From UBA6244 sp965140775 (GTDB lineage Bacteria; Bacteroidota; Bacteroidia; Bacteroidales; F082): 64,000 nt of DNA. The stretch lies in assembly GCA_965140775.1 (NCBI GenBank), contig OZ223471.1:868001-932000 (forward strand), read 5' to 3'. This document shows positions 31,801 to 40,614 of this stretch, piece after piece (the first letter of the stretch is position 1; every line of letters begins with the position of its first letter). A model generated the notes under the pieces. That model was not told the DNA's origin. It made no database searches and was given only the letters and a program-made list of their open reading frames with translations. A program made the position numbers and the translations under genes.

Positions 31801-31832
31801 TTGACAAAGCTATGGTTTTTGCCTTACTTTTG
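31801..31832 (+). promoter_or_regulatory. Promoter of the heptose epimerase gene
   Basis: TTG at 31801-31803 and TACTTTTG at 31825-31832 are 21 bases apart. The ATG at 31848 follows 15 bases after, so the leader is only about 10 bases and the longer frame from 31740 is not the product of this promoter. Confidence 0.7.
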
Positions 31833-31847
31833 GCAAAATTTTATCCC

Positions 31848-32813
31848 ATGATTGTTGTTACAGGAGCTGCCGGTTTTATCGGAAGCGCATTGGTGGCCAA
31901 GCTGAATAAGGAAGGCTATGAAAATCTGATTTTGGTTGACGATTTCTCGAAAGAAGAAAAAGCCCGCAATTTGGCCAAAAAGAAATTCATTAAAAAGGTA
32001 GATCGGAAGATGTTTTTCGAGTGGTTTGACAATTACTATTTTAATGTGGATTTTGTTTTTCATTTGGGTGCACGCACCGACACCACCGAATTTGATGTAA
32101 AAATATTTAATGAGCTCAACCTCAATTATTCCAAAGAAATTTTTAAAAGGTGTGTAAAAAACTCCATTCCTCTGCTATATGCTTCGTCGGCCGCTACCTA
32201 TGGGATGGGGGAGTTTGGTTTTAACGACGATCATGCCATCGTGGCCAAACTTGTACCTTTGAATCCTTATGGCGAGTCGAAAAATGAGTTCGACAAATGG
32301 GTGCTCAAGCAGAAAAAGTCTCCGCAATTCTGGGCCGGGTTGAAGTTTTTTAATGTGTATGGCCCCAACGAATACCATAAAGGAAGAATGGCCTCGGTTA
32401 TTTTTCATGCCTACAATCAGATACTCAAAACCGGAAAAATGAAGTTGTTCAAGTCGCATCATCCTGATTATAAGGATGGTGAGCAGTTGCGCGATTTTAT
32501 TTATGTGAAAGATGTGGTGAATGTTATTTTCTGGATGTTCCGCCACCAACCCAAATGTGGATTGTATAATCTGGGAACAGGAAAAGCGCGGACATTCTAC
32601 GACCTGGTGACAGCCACTTTTGCCGCCATGGAAAAAACGCCGGATATTTCATTTATGGATACACCGATAGATATTCGGGATAAATACCAGTATTTTACTG
32701 AAGCCAACATGACCAAGCTCCGCAGCGCCGGCTATTCAAAGTCTTTTACCTCACTGGAAGATGGCGTGAGCGACTATGTGAAAAAATATTTGAGAAAGTC
32801 AGGTGGATATTAG
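31848..32813 (+). CDS. rfaD: ADP-L-glycero-D-manno-heptose 6-epimerase
   Basis: Inverts C6 of ADP-D,D-heptose to give the L,D form used in the LPS inner core. It is 321 residues long from ATG 31848. An extended short-chain dehydrogenase fold starts MIVVTGAAGFIGSALVAKL (NAD(P)-binding GxxGxxG). It then has LILVDDFSKEEKARNL, the HLGARTDTTE motif, the catalytic YGESKNEFD (YxxxK), FFNVYGPNEYHKGRMASV and RDFIYVKDVV, all typical of this enzyme. Confidence 0.95.
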   Translation: MIVVTGAAGFIGSALVAKLNKEGYENLILVDDFSKEEKARNLAKKKFIKKVDRKMFFEWFDNYYFNVDFVFHLGARTDTTEFDVKIFNELNLNYSKEIFKRCVKNSIPLLYASSAATYGMGEFGFNDDHAIVAKLVPLNPYGESKNEFDKWVLKQKKSPQFWAGLKFFNVYGPNEYHKGRMASVIFHAYNQILKTGKMKLFKSHHPDYKDGEQLRDFIYVKDVVNVIFWMFRHQPKCGLYNLGTGKARTFYDLVTATFAAMEKTPDISFMDTPIDIRDKYQYFTEANMTKLRSAGYSKSFTSLEDGVSDYVKKYLRKSGGY

Positions 32814-32913
32814 GATTGGTTGTGATATTTGATAATTGTACTGTAGATTAATACAGTTGAAAGTCTGATTAACGAGTGTTTATAAAACCCAATACCTGAA
32901 TCGTAGAACAAAT

Positions 32914-32944
32914 AATTCAATTAGTTGAATTTTTCGTAATTTTG
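32914..32944 (+). promoter_or_regulatory. Antitoxin promoter with palindromic operator candidate
   Basis: TAATTTTG at 32937-32944 is a consensus -7 element. Immediately upstream, AATTCAATTAGTTGAATT (32914-32931) is a near-perfect 18-bp palindrome: the 7-bp arms are perfect and only the central TTAG departs. Its position between the -33 and -7 elements suits an autorepression site for the antitoxin. Confidence 0.55.
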
Positions 32945-32957
32945 AAAAAAAAGAAAG

Positions 32958-33167
32958 ATGATAGTCGAAAGACAAAATAACGAAATACTGGTCAGGATTT
33001 CCGCTGGAATAAGTACTGCCCGACTTCAAACAATCCTTGATTATCTAAGGTATGAAGAATTAACTTCCAACTCGAATGTCACCGAGGAAAACCTAAATGA
33101 GCTTTTAAAGGAGGCAAAAAAAGGCAGGTGGGATAGGACAAAAGAAGAATTTGGACTTAATGACTAG
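32958..33167 (+). CDS. Antitoxin of a PIN-type toxin-antitoxin pair
   Basis: 69 residues, MIVERQNNEILVRISAG at the start and acidic/lysine-rich helices after (EENLNELLKEAKKGRWD). It precedes and overlaps by 8 bases a PIN-domain toxin frame, the standard layout of type II pairs. The N-terminal half would be the operator-binding part and the C-terminal half the toxin-binding part; that division is inference. The gene is intact although the toxin is not. Confidence 0.7.
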   Translation: MIVERQNNEILVRISAGISTARLQTILDYLRYEELTSNSNVTEENLNELLKEAKKGRWDRTKEEFGLND

Positions 33168-33618
33168 CATTGTTGTTGATACTAATATTGTATTTAGCGC
33201 ACTATTAAACATCAATAGTAGAATTGGGCAGATTTTAATTAATGGCAATAGGTACTTTGACTTTTGTTCGCCTGAATACGTTAGATATGAGATTTTTTAG
33301 CATAAAGAGAAAATAAAAACTATTGGAGAACTTTCTGAAGATGAATTCATTGAGACTTATAGCTTAATCCTGAGAAATATTACCTTACTAAGCCATTCCA
33401 TTATCCCCCCTGAAATATTTCAAAGTGCCGAACACCTTTGCCGGGATATTGATATTGACGATACAATTTTTGTTGCAGTGTCAAGTTTTTTAAAGGGTAC
33501 CTTGTGGACGGGCGACTTGAAATTGATTAATAGTCTGATCAGGAAGGGTTATAAAAAGGTAACAACCACCGAAGATTTATATCGGGATTTTCTAATCAGA
33601 GAGAAACAACGGTATTAG
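33160..33618 (+). pseudogene. PIN-domain toxin broken by an in-frame TAG
   Basis: Read from the ATG at 33160, the frame runs 46 codons, meets TAG at 33298-33300, and then stays open for 105 more codons to TAG at 33616. No frameshift is present. The parts fit one PIN ribonuclease: first acidic residue in SIVVDTNIVFSALL, an acidic/aromatic helix EYVRYEIF just before the stop, then after it DIDIDDTIFVAVS and LWTGDLKLI with the remaining catalytic Asp residues. The product without readthrough would be 46 residues and lack most of the active site. Confidence 0.85.
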
Positions 33619-33689
33619 GAAGGACTTAAAATTTTAATACCAGATTTAATACCCGAAATCCTAACAATTTCTGGCATTCCAGTTAAATG

Positions 33690-34760
33690 TTACGCCTCAC
33701 CACCCTCAATCATTGCGCTTCCCAAACAAGTTTTTTCTTCCATATCATACAAAACGGCAAACTGACCGGGAGCAATGCCACTGATGCCGGTTTCTGAAAT
33801 TATCCGGTTTCCTGTTTTTCCGGTTTGCAGTGTTCCTGTGTTAAATTCCGGTTGGTGGCGAATCTTGAATTTTACCTGTCCCAGATTCGTATAATCGGTG
33901 TTGGGATTGATAAAATGTAAATCGCCCACGTGAATGGTGTGGCCATATTGCGCAATGGGGTCGTATCCATTGGAAACGTAGATGATGTTTTGTTGAATGT
34001 CTTTGTTTACCACAAACCAGGGACCACCACTTAATCCCAGTCCACGGCGCTGACCAATGGTATGAAACCAAAAACCCTTGTGTTCGCCCAACGTTTTGCC
34101 TGTTTCAAAATCAACAATGGCTCCCGGAAGCTCTCCCAGATGCTTTTTAATAAAATCATTGTAGTTGATTTTGCCCAAAAAACAAATTCCCTGGCTGTCA
34201 GGTCGGTGGGCGCTGGGTAGTTTCATTTCAACAGCCATTTGGCGAACTTCGGCCTTGTTGAGATGTCCGATGGGAAACATGGCTTTCTGTACCTGATCAT
34301 AGGTAATTTGCCCCAGAAAATAGGTTTGGTCTTTTACCCGATCTTCAGCAGTGGAAAGAAACACCCCCTTGTCTGTTCGGTAAGTATTGGCATAATGACC
34401 GGTAGTGATGACATCGAAATCTTTTCCATACCGCTCATTGAAGGCCCCAAATTTGATCAACAGGTTGCACATGATGTCGGGGTTGGGGGTCAATCCTCTT
34501 TTTACATGATCGATGGTATATTTCACCACAGTTGACCAATATTCCTCCTGCAGATCAACCACACTAAACTGACATCCGTATTTTTTGGCTATCCAGGTGG
34601 TAATTTCAATGTCCTCCTCCGACGGGCAATCTATAAAGGCTTCCTCATCTTCCATCCCAATTTTTATGTAAAAAATATGGGGGTCGAAGCCTTGCTTTTT
34701 GAGCAAAGGAATGGTAACCGAACTGTCCACGCCTCCTGATACGAGCGATGCTATTTTCAT
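33690..34760 (-). CDS. mnmA: tRNA-specific 2-thiouridylase
   Basis: Thiolates U34 of tRNA-Lys, -Glu and -Gln. It is 356 residues long. The PP-loop is SGGVDSSV (residues 8-15). The two catalytic cysteines are C98 in NPDIMCN and C193 in GICFLG. GHYANT, DQTYFLG and TIGQRRGLGLSGG are the family's tRNA-binding and central-domain motifs. Length is standard. Monocistronic, transcribed away from kbl. Confidence 0.96.
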   Translation of the reverse strand: MKIASLVSGGVDSSVTIPLLKKQGFDPHIFYIKIGMEDEEAFIDCPSEEDIEITTWIAKKYGCQFSVVDLQEEYWSTVVKYTIDHVKRGLTPNPDIMCNLLIKFGAFNERYGKDFDVITTGHYANTYRTDKGVFLSTAEDRVKDQTYFLGQITYDQVQKAMFPIGHLNKAEVRQMAVEMKLPSAHRPDSQGICFLGKINYNDFIKKHLGELPGAIVDFETGKTLGEHKGFWFHTIGQRRGLGLSGGPWFVVNKDIQQNIIYVSNGYDPIAQYGHTIHVGDLHFINPNTDYTNLGQVKFKIRHQPEFNTGTLQTGKTGNRIISETGISGIAPGQFAVLYDMEEKTCLGSAMIEGGEA

Positions 34761-34863
34761 GACAATTAATTTGCCGCAAAGGTCGTAAAAAATACCCTAA
34801 GCCAAAAAAAGCTATAACGTGTCTAAATTGCCCCCTGACCATGCAGTGAATGATATGTTTGCT

Positions 34864-34871
34864 TACTTTTG
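34864..34871 (+). promoter_or_regulatory. kbl promoter, -7 element
   Basis: TACTTTTG, 39 bases before the kbl ATG. No well-placed TTG is obvious at -33. Confidence 0.55.
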
Positions 34872-34910
34872 ATACCTTAAACAATTACAGATTTTTTTAA
34901 ACTAAAAGCT

Positions 34911-36101
34911 ATGTACGGAGATATTAAAAGCTATCTGACAAAGGAACTTGCGGATATAAAAGAAGCCGGTTTGTACAAAAACGAACGAATTATTGTGAGT
35001 CCTCAAGGGGCCAAAATTGAACTCAATACAGGACAAAAGGTACTGAATTTTTGTGCAAACAATTATCTGGGATTGTCCAACCATCCGGAATTGGTGGCTG
35101 CGGCCAAACAAGGTCTCGACAGTCATGGTTTTGGCATGTCATCTGTTCGTTTCATTTGCGGAACCACCGACATTCACAAAGAATTGGAACAAAAAATTGC
35201 AGAATTCTTCGGTACGGAAGATACCATTCTGTATGCCGCTGCCTTCGATGCCAATGGTGGTGTTTTCGAACCCTTGTTGGGCGAAGATGACGCCATTATT
35301 TCGGATAGCCTCAACCATGCCTCCATTATCGATGGGGTAAGGCTTTGTAAAGCAAATAGATATCGTTATCAAAATGCCGACATGGAAGCGTTGGAAGCCG
35401 AACTGATTAAAGCCAAAGACCATCGTTTTAAACTGATTGTTACCGATGGCGTATTTTCGATGGACGGCAACACCGCACCCCTGGATAAAATCGTTGCCCT
35501 GGCCGAAAAATATGATGCCATGATCATGGTGGACGAATGTCACTCAGCCGGAGTAGTTGGAAAAACCGGTCGTGGCGTGAGCGAGCATTTTAATATTTAT
35601 GGCAAAATTGATATCATCACGGGTACACTGGGCAAAGCCTTTGGTGGTGCCATTGGTGGATTTACCACCGGAAAAAAGGAAATCATCGAGTTGTTGCGTC
35701 AACGTTCGCGCCCGTATTTGTTCTCCAATTCGCTTCCTCCCATGGTGGTTAGTGCCGGTATCAGGATGTTTGAAATGATGAGCGATACCAACGAATTACA
35801 GGATCGTCTTCACGAAAATACGACCTATTTTGTTGAAAAAATGAAAGCTGCCGGATTTGACATCAAGCCCACACAATCGGCCATTTGTGCCGTGATGCTG
35901 TATGATGCCAAGCTGTCGCAGGACATGGCTGCCAAACTGTTGGATGAGGGAATTTACGTGATAGGTTTTTATTTTCCGGTGGTGCCCAAAGGCGAAGCAC
36001 GAATCCGTGTACAATTGTCGGCGGCTCACAAACGCGAACACCTCGACAAAGCCATTGCCGCTTTTACCAAGGTGGGCAAAGAGTTGAATGTAATTAAATA
36101 G
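34911..36101 (+). CDS. kbl: 2-amino-3-ketobutyrate CoA ligase (glycine C-acetyltransferase)
   Basis: PLP enzyme of the alpha-oxoamine synthase family that cleaves 2-amino-3-ketobutyrate with CoA to glycine and acetyl-CoA (threonine breakdown). It is 396 residues long. Motifs: FCANNYLGLSNHPE, DSHGFGMSSVRFICGTTDIHKELE, SDSLNHASIIDG, VDECHSAGVVGKTGRG, and the PLP lysine in TGTLGKAFGGAIGG. The related serine palmitoyltransferase of sphingolipid-making Bacteroidota is the main alternative; the N-terminus and length fit Kbl better. No threonine dehydrogenase gene is adjacent. Confidence 0.88.
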   Translation: MYGDIKSYLTKELADIKEAGLYKNERIIVSPQGAKIELNTGQKVLNFCANNYLGLSNHPELVAAAKQGLDSHGFGMSSVRFICGTTDIHKELEQKIAEFFGTEDTILYAAAFDANGGVFEPLLGEDDAIISDSLNHASIIDGVRLCKANRYRYQNADMEALEAELIKAKDHRFKLIVTDGVFSMDGNTAPLDKIVALAEKYDAMIMVDECHSAGVVGKTGRGVSEHFNIYGKIDIITGTLGKAFGGAIGGFTTGKKEIIELLRQRSRPYLFSNSLPPMVVSAGIRMFEMMSDTNELQDRLHENTTYFVEKMKAAGFDIKPTQSAICAVMLYDAKLSQDMAAKLLDEGIYVIGFYFPVVPKGEARIRVQLSAAHKREHLDKAIAAFTKVGKELNVIK

Positions 36102-36111
36102 TCTGATTTTC

Positions 36112-36136
36112 AAGGGCAGACTCGTTCTGCCCTTTC
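36112..36136 (+). terminator. Terminator-like hairpin after kbl
   Basis: AAGGGCAGA and TCTGCCCTT form a 9-bp stem with a 5-base loop followed by TT. The T-run is short, so part of the transcription may continue into acpS 18 bases downstream. Confidence 0.6.
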
Positions 36137-36153
36137 ATTTATATCCCGTTATC

Positions 36154-36531
36154 GTGATTTTTGGAATAGGTACCGACATTATCGAAGTGGCACGCATGGA
36201 GCAGGCACTTGAAAAAAATGATGCCCTGATGCAGCGGATTTTTACCGAGCGTGAGCAGGCCTATTGCAACAAAGGGATGGTTACCCGTTTTCAATGTTAT
36301 GCGGCACGTTTCGCAGCAAAAGAAGCATTTTTCAAAGCGTTGGGTACGGGATATCGTTATGGAATGGCCTTTCATGAAATTGAAGTACTGAACGATGAGC
36401 TTGGAAAACCTGTAATTCATCCCCATGGAAAGGTGAAAGAATATCTTGAGCAACAAAACGTACTACATATCCATTTGTCGGTTTCCCACGTAAAAGAAAT
36501 GGCCAATGCCATGGTGGTGATGGAAAAGTAA
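36154..36531 (+). CDS. acpS: Holo-[acyl-carrier-protein] synthase
   Basis: Transfers 4'-phosphopantetheine from CoA to acyl carrier protein. It is 125 residues long and starts at GTG 36154 (MIFGIGTDIIEVARME, metal-binding Asp8). The second signature is FAAKEAFFKALGTG with the metal-binding Glu. The C-terminal HLSVSHVKEMANAMVV is typical. No ATG start is available in a sensible position. Confidence 0.94.
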   Translation: MIFGIGTDIIEVARMEQALEKNDALMQRIFTEREQAYCNKGMVTRFQCYAARFAAKEAFFKALGTGYRYGMAFHEIEVLNDELGKPVIHPHGKVKEYLEQQNVLHIHLSVSHVKEMANAMVVMEK

Positions 36532-36543
36532 AACTTTGTTTCT

Positions 36544-37566
36544 TTACCGTATATCCTTTAGAAATATTTCCGCCGTTTCTTCCACACAAGTTTTTACCGG
36601 CGTAAAAACAAACCCCGTGGCCTCACAAACTTTTGCATTTGAATACCGGTACTTTTGATTGGCAGTTTGTGCCGTTTCTTTGGTGATGCTGGATTTTTTA
36701 CCTGTCAACCAGCCTTTTATGGCCAGCAACCGCCAACTGATACCACTCAGCATTTTTCCTGCATGGTATGATGGCCGTTGCACATGTAACGCATCTGCCA
36801 TCCACCGGAACAGCTCGCGATAAGGCACATTTTCGGAAGAAACGATGTATCGTTCACCAGCAAAAGGACCATTCATTAGCAGAATCATTAAATGCACCAC
36901 ATCGTTTACACCCACAAATCCATTGGAGCCGGAGGTGTAAAACTTAAGTCCATTGTACATGGTTTGAAACAGTTGCGGACTCCCATGCGACCAATTGCCC
37001 GGGCCAATAATGATGGAAGGGTTGATGATGACCGCGTTGAGTCCTTCAGCCATTCCCCGCCAAACTTCTCGTTCGGCTTCGTATTTACTTTTGGAATAAA
37101 CCGAGGTTTTCTTGTTGTTCCAGTGGGTTTCTTCTGTCACAGGCTCCGATTGGTGGGCGCGACCTAAAGTTCCTATGGAGCTGACAAACAGTAGTTTGTC
37201 CACCTTCTTTTCCAGGGCCACATTCACTAGGTTGGCAGTGCCTATTTGGTTGACCCGCTGAATGAACGATCTGTTGTTGCCTTGAAAAGAAACCACTGCC
37301 GCTGCATGATAAACTTGCCGGATACCTGCCATGGCTTCCTCCAACGATGCAATGTCCAGCAGATCGCCATCCACCCACTCAATCATATCCCAGAGGGAGG
37401 ATGAAAAGGGTTGGTAAAAGCCAAAAATCTTTTGTGCAGTTTGTGTGGAGGATTCGTGACGCTTGAGTGCGCGCACCCGGGAGCCAGCCGAAGTAAGGTG
37501 AAAAAGCAAATGGGCACCCACAAATCCGGTACCTCCTGTCACCAATATGTGGTTGCCGGCAGACAT
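36544..37566 (-). CDS. NAD(P)-dependent epimerase/dehydratase family protein
   Basis: 340 residues. The extended SDR fold has ILVTGGTGFVGAHLL (residues 7-21), VYHAAAVVSF, SSIGTLG and YSKSKYEAE (catalytic YxxxK). The later part resembles 3-beta-hydroxysteroid dehydrogenase or dihydroflavonol reductase-like members, which are common in Bacteroidota with no assigned substrate. The start lies 3 bases after the SAM hydrolase stop, so the two are one transcription unit. Confidence 0.85.
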   Translation of the reverse strand: MSAGNHILVTGGTGFVGAHLLFHLTSAGSRVRALKRHESSTQTAQKIFGFYQPFSSSLWDMIEWVDGDLLDIASLEEAMAGIRQVYHAAAVVSFQGNNRSFIQRVNQIGTANLVNVALEKKVDKLLFVSSIGTLGRAHQSEPVTEETHWNNKKTSVYSKSKYEAEREVWRGMAEGLNAVIINPSIIIGPGNWSHGSPQLFQTMYNGLKFYTSGSNGFVGVNDVVHLMILLMNGPFAGERYIVSSENVPYRELFRWMADALHVQRPSYHAGKMLSGISWRLLAIKGWLTGKKSSITKETAQTANQKYRYSNAKVCEATGFVFTPVKTCVEETAEIFLKDIR

Positions 37567-37569
37567 GAT

Positions 37570-38379
37570 TTACAACAGCGGGTGCAATGGTTCGTCTTCG
37601 GTAGTAAGGCTTACGATAACAGGGTCGTTTTTGTGAATCCCGAGCAAGGAAGCCGCTTTGCCCTGATTTATGGCAATTTCCATCAATCCATTGGAAGCAA
37701 AAACCGCCACAATCTCACCCGGTCGCACATCGCTGTAGGCTTCGTTTACCTCGTTTATCTTATATTTTTGCGAGCGAAACGAAATGGTAAAGGGTCTTCC
37801 TTTGGTAAACTGTTCAAAGGTTTTTTGATCGATGTTGGTGATGAGGTTTTGATATCCATCGATGTGAATCACCATGGCCTTGATGATGTCGTGGTCGATT
37901 ACCGGATTGAATAGCATTTTTTTAACCAACTCTTTTTTTGGTGAGCCCAAAGATTTCGGGTCATCGCCCTTGGCAATTCTGGCGGCGGCAATGGCAAACC
38001 TGTCGCGGCTGGAAAAGGTGTAGCCCGACGACTCTTGTGGAATTTCCAATTCAATCATCCATTCGGGTTCTGTATCAAAAATCATGGAAAAAACTCCATT
38101 ATCGGCACCAATAAAGTATTGTCCGGAGTGATAAACAATGGTGTGGGGTTCGTTGATGGACTCTTCGGTGTTAACACCAATGATATGAATGGTGCCTTTG
38201 GGAAAACCGGGATAGGCATTTCGCAGCATAAAGGCTGCCACGCCTGAATCAAACTTGTTGATATCGTGAGAAATGTCAACAATACGGGCTTCCGGGAAAT
38301 GTTTGTATATCATTCCTTTCACTACTCCCACGTAATAATCCGCAGTTCCCCAATCACTCGTTAACGTTATCACTCCCAT
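37570..38379 (-). CDS. SAM hydrolase/SAM-dependent halogenase family protein (DUF62)
   Basis: 269 residues. It starts MGVITLTSDWGTADYYVGV with the family's conserved Asp; VDISHDI and AFMLRNAYPGFPKGTIHIIGV follow, and FIGADNGVFS is the second signature. Members hydrolyse S-adenosylmethionine to adenosine (hydroxide adenosyltransferase); a few are fluorinases or chlorinases. The halogenase-specific insertion cannot be judged without alignment, so the hydrolase activity is the default. First gene of a two-gene unit with the epimerase. Confidence 0.9.
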   Translation of the reverse strand: MGVITLTSDWGTADYYVGVVKGMIYKHFPEARIVDISHDINKFDSGVAAFMLRNAYPGFPKGTIHIIGVNTEESINEPHTIVYHSGQYFIGADNGVFSMIFDTEPEWMIELEIPQESSGYTFSSRDRFAIAAARIAKGDDPKSLGSPKKELVKKMLFNPVIDHDIIKAMVIHIDGYQNLITNIDQKTFEQFTKGRPFTISFRSQKYKINEVNEAYSDVRPGEIVAVFASNGLMEIAINQGKAASLLGIHKNDPVIVSLTTEDEPLHPLL

Positions 38380-38451
38380 CGCTCACACTCTTGAAAATTA
38401 GCACTTCAGCCATTGTTGACTAAAAGTTCAAAATTATAAAAAATTTGAGCC

Positions 38452-38480
38452 TTGGCACGGAACTATTTTTAATATTTTTG
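38452..38480 (+). promoter_or_regulatory. phoH-purC promoter
   Basis: TTG at 38452-38454 and TATTTTTG at 38473-38480, 18 bases apart. ATG of phoH follows at 38519. Confidence 0.65.
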
Positions 38481-38518
38481 AGCCCTGAGATCAACTAGAC
38501 CCTTTATCAAAATTCTGC

Positions 38519-39469
38519 ATGAGCGAACGCGTTATTCAAATTGAAGTGGCCAGTCCCCTGGAAGTATTCGGGCCCGGCGAAGTGTACCTGAATCAAATGC
38601 AACATTTGTTTCCAAAGCTCAAGTTTGTTGCGCGTGGCGAATTTCTGAAGCTTTATGGTGATTTGGAAGAAATTTCGCGCTTCGAGCGGTTGTTCGACTT
38701 GCTTCAGCTCCATTTTGATAAATTTGGAAAAATCAACGAAGGGGTCATCGCGCAGATCATGGGTGAAAACGACAACGAGGGTATTCCGGATGCCCCGGAG
38801 TCAACCAAAGATGTTTTGGTGTTCGGACGTCATGGAAAAATAATTAAAGCCCTGACACCCAATCAAAAAAGAATGGTCGCCGAATCTGCTGAAAACGATT
38901 TGGTGTTTGCTATCGGTCCTGCCGGAACAGGAAAAACTTACACGGCGGTGGCGCTGGCAGTTCAGGCATTGAAAAACAAGGAGATAAAAAAGATTATTCT
39001 CACCCGTCCGGCCATCGAAGCAGGGGAGAGCCTGGGTTTTCTTCCCGGCGACATGAAAGAAAAACTGGATCCTTATTTGCAGCCTCTTTATGATGCCTTG
39101 CGCGACATGTTACCTACTCAGAAATTTCTGAGCTACCTCGAAGACGAAACCATCGAAATTGCCCCGTTGGCTTTTATGCGCGGTCGGACGCTGAGCAATG
39201 CATACGCTATTTTGGATGAAGCGCAAAATGCCTCCGAAAGTCAGTTGAAGATGTTCTTAACCCGCATGGGCAAGTCGTCGAAGTTTATCGTAACGGGCGA
39301 TGTTACCCAAATCGACTTGCCACGAAAAAAACAATCCGGACTGTTTCAGGCACAGGAAATTCTTAAAGGTATCAAAGGCATCTCGTTTATATATTTGGAT
39401 GGCCGCGATGTGGTGCGTCATAAACTGGTTACGCGAATTATCGAAGCTTATTCAAAAACAGAAAACTAA
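38519..39469 (+). CDS. phoH: PhoH-like ATPase
   Basis: 316 residues. A short N-terminal KH/RNA-binding-like part comes first (residues 1-100). The ATPase domain has Walker A GPAGTGKTYTAVALAV near residue 140, LTRPAIEAGESLGFLPGD, and Walker B AILDEAQNAS, plus VTGDVTQIDLP (sensor). This is the single-domain YbeZ type often linked to rRNA maturation with YbeY. Start at ATG 38519. PurC follows after 14 bases. Confidence 0.94.
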   Translation: MSERVIQIEVASPLEVFGPGEVYLNQMQHLFPKLKFVARGEFLKLYGDLEEISRFERLFDLLQLHFDKFGKINEGVIAQIMGENDNEGIPDAPESTKDVLVFGRHGKIIKALTPNQKRMVAESAENDLVFAIGPAGTGKTYTAVALAVQALKNKEIKKIILTRPAIEAGESLGFLPGDMKEKLDPYLQPLYDALRDMLPTQKFLSYLEDETIEIAPLAFMRGRTLSNAYAILDEAQNASESQLKMFLTRMGKSSKFIVTGDVTQIDLPRKKQSGLFQAQEILKGIKGISFIYLDGRDVVRHKLVTRIIEAYSKTEN

Positions 39470-39483
39470 AACCCCATCATATC

Positions 39484-40434
39484 ATGAAGAAAGAAGCTTT
39501 AATACACACAGAGTTTGTTTTTCCAAAGCAGAAAAGCGTTTATCACGGAAAAGTTCGTGATGTTTATAATATCGACGATACCCAATTGGTGATGATTGCC
39601 ACCGACCGAATTTCGGCCTTTGATGTGGTACTGCCCCGGGGTATTCCTTTTAAAGGGCAGGTGCTCAATCAGATAGCTTGTAAATTTCTTGATGCTACCG
39701 CGGACATCGTACCCAATTGGAAAACAGCTACTCCCGACCCAATGGTAACCGTTGGCCACTACTGCGAAGCCTTTCCTGTAGAAATGATTGTCCGTGGCTA
39801 CCTTACCGGAAGCTCATGGCGTACCTACAAAAGTGGGGCTCGCGAAATTTGTGGTGTAGCCATACCCGATGGAATGAAAGAACATCAACGTTTTGCCCAA
39901 CCCATACTCACGCCTACCACCAAAGCTACTGAAGGTCATGATGAGGATATTTCCCGTGAGGAAATTATTCGTCAGGGACTGGTTTCGGAAGCAGATTATG
40001 TGGAACTGGAACGTATTTCGCTGGAACTGTTTGCCAGAGGAACAAAAATGGCTGCCGACAAAGGTTTGATTCTGGTGGATACCAAATACGAATTTGGAAA
40101 GAAAGACGGCAAAATATACTTAATCGACGAAATACATACTCCTGATTCGTCCAGGTATTTTTATGCCGACCAATACGATGAACTCTTCGCCAAGGGCTTA
40201 CCACAAAAGCAGCTCTCCAAGGAATTTGTCCGCGAATGGTTGATGGAAAACGGATTTCAGGGTAAAGAAGGACAACAGGTTCCTGAAATGATAGATACGT
40301 TTGTCAACAGTGTTTCGGAAAGATATATCGAATTGTACGAAAAGGTGATTGGCGAACCCTTCCAACGTGATGAATCAAAAGATGTGTTGGCGCGGATTGA
40401 AACCAATATCAATGCCTATTTGCGTCAAGGTTAA
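39484..40434 (+). CDS. purC: SAICAR synthase
   Basis: Phosphoribosylaminoimidazole-succinocarboxamide synthase, an ATP-dependent step of purine synthesis. It is 316 residues long, the longer form usual in this phylum and in eukaryote-like sequences. Motifs: YHGKVRDVYNI (nucleotide loop), ATDRISAFDVVLPRGIPFKG, EMIVRGYLTGSSWRTYKSG, and LIDEIHTPDSSRYF. The last stop (TAA 40432-40434) overlaps the stop of the old gene end described at 40431. Confidence 0.96.
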   Translation: MKKEALIHTEFVFPKQKSVYHGKVRDVYNIDDTQLVMIATDRISAFDVVLPRGIPFKGQVLNQIACKFLDATADIVPNWKTATPDPMVTVGHYCEAFPVEMIVRGYLTGSSWRTYKSGAREICGVAIPDGMKEHQRFAQPILTPTTKATEGHDEDISREEIIRQGLVSEADYVELERISLELFARGTKMAADKGLILVDTKYEFGKKDGKIYLIDEIHTPDSSRYFYADQYDELFAKGLPQKQLSKEFVREWLMENGFQGKEGQQVPEMIDTFVNSVSERYIELYEKVIGEPFQRDESKDVLARIETNINAYLRQG

Positions 40435-40592
40435 CAGTTAAATCCTCGCGATTTCGCCGATGTTTCACCAAGCAATTGGATGAGGTTTTGAAGATAAGCA
40501 GCTTTGTTGGTTCTGTTTCACCTCCGTCAGGTGATTGGTGTCCATGGTTTTTAGTGAGTGTAGCCGGTACAACTTTGCGCTTATTTTTAGGC
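40431..40592 (-). pseudogene. Decayed copy of the 3' end of the transglutaminase-like gene
   Basis: This stretch aligns base by base with 41611-41790, the last 180 bases of the intact gene on the same strand. Long identical blocks include TGTTTCACCAAGCAATTG, TGAGGTTTTGAAG and CACCTCCGTCAGGT. It carries a deletion of about 24 bases and scattered changes. Its reading ends SAKSRGFNC-stop against SAESGGFRC-stop in the intact gene. No start or full domain remains. Confidence 0.88.
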
Positions 40593-40614
40593 CGGGTTGA
40601 TTAAAAAATCATTG

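Noticed and set aside
33298..33300. TAG as a recoded sense codon, given two in-frame TAGs (PIN toxin, lpxC-fabZ)
   Set aside because: TAG ends several normal genes here (infA, rpsM, kbl, the T9SS peptidase), so it is an ordinary stop.
36112..36136. Attenuator controlling acpS
   Set aside because: Only a simple hairpin after kbl is visible; no competing structure or leader peptide.
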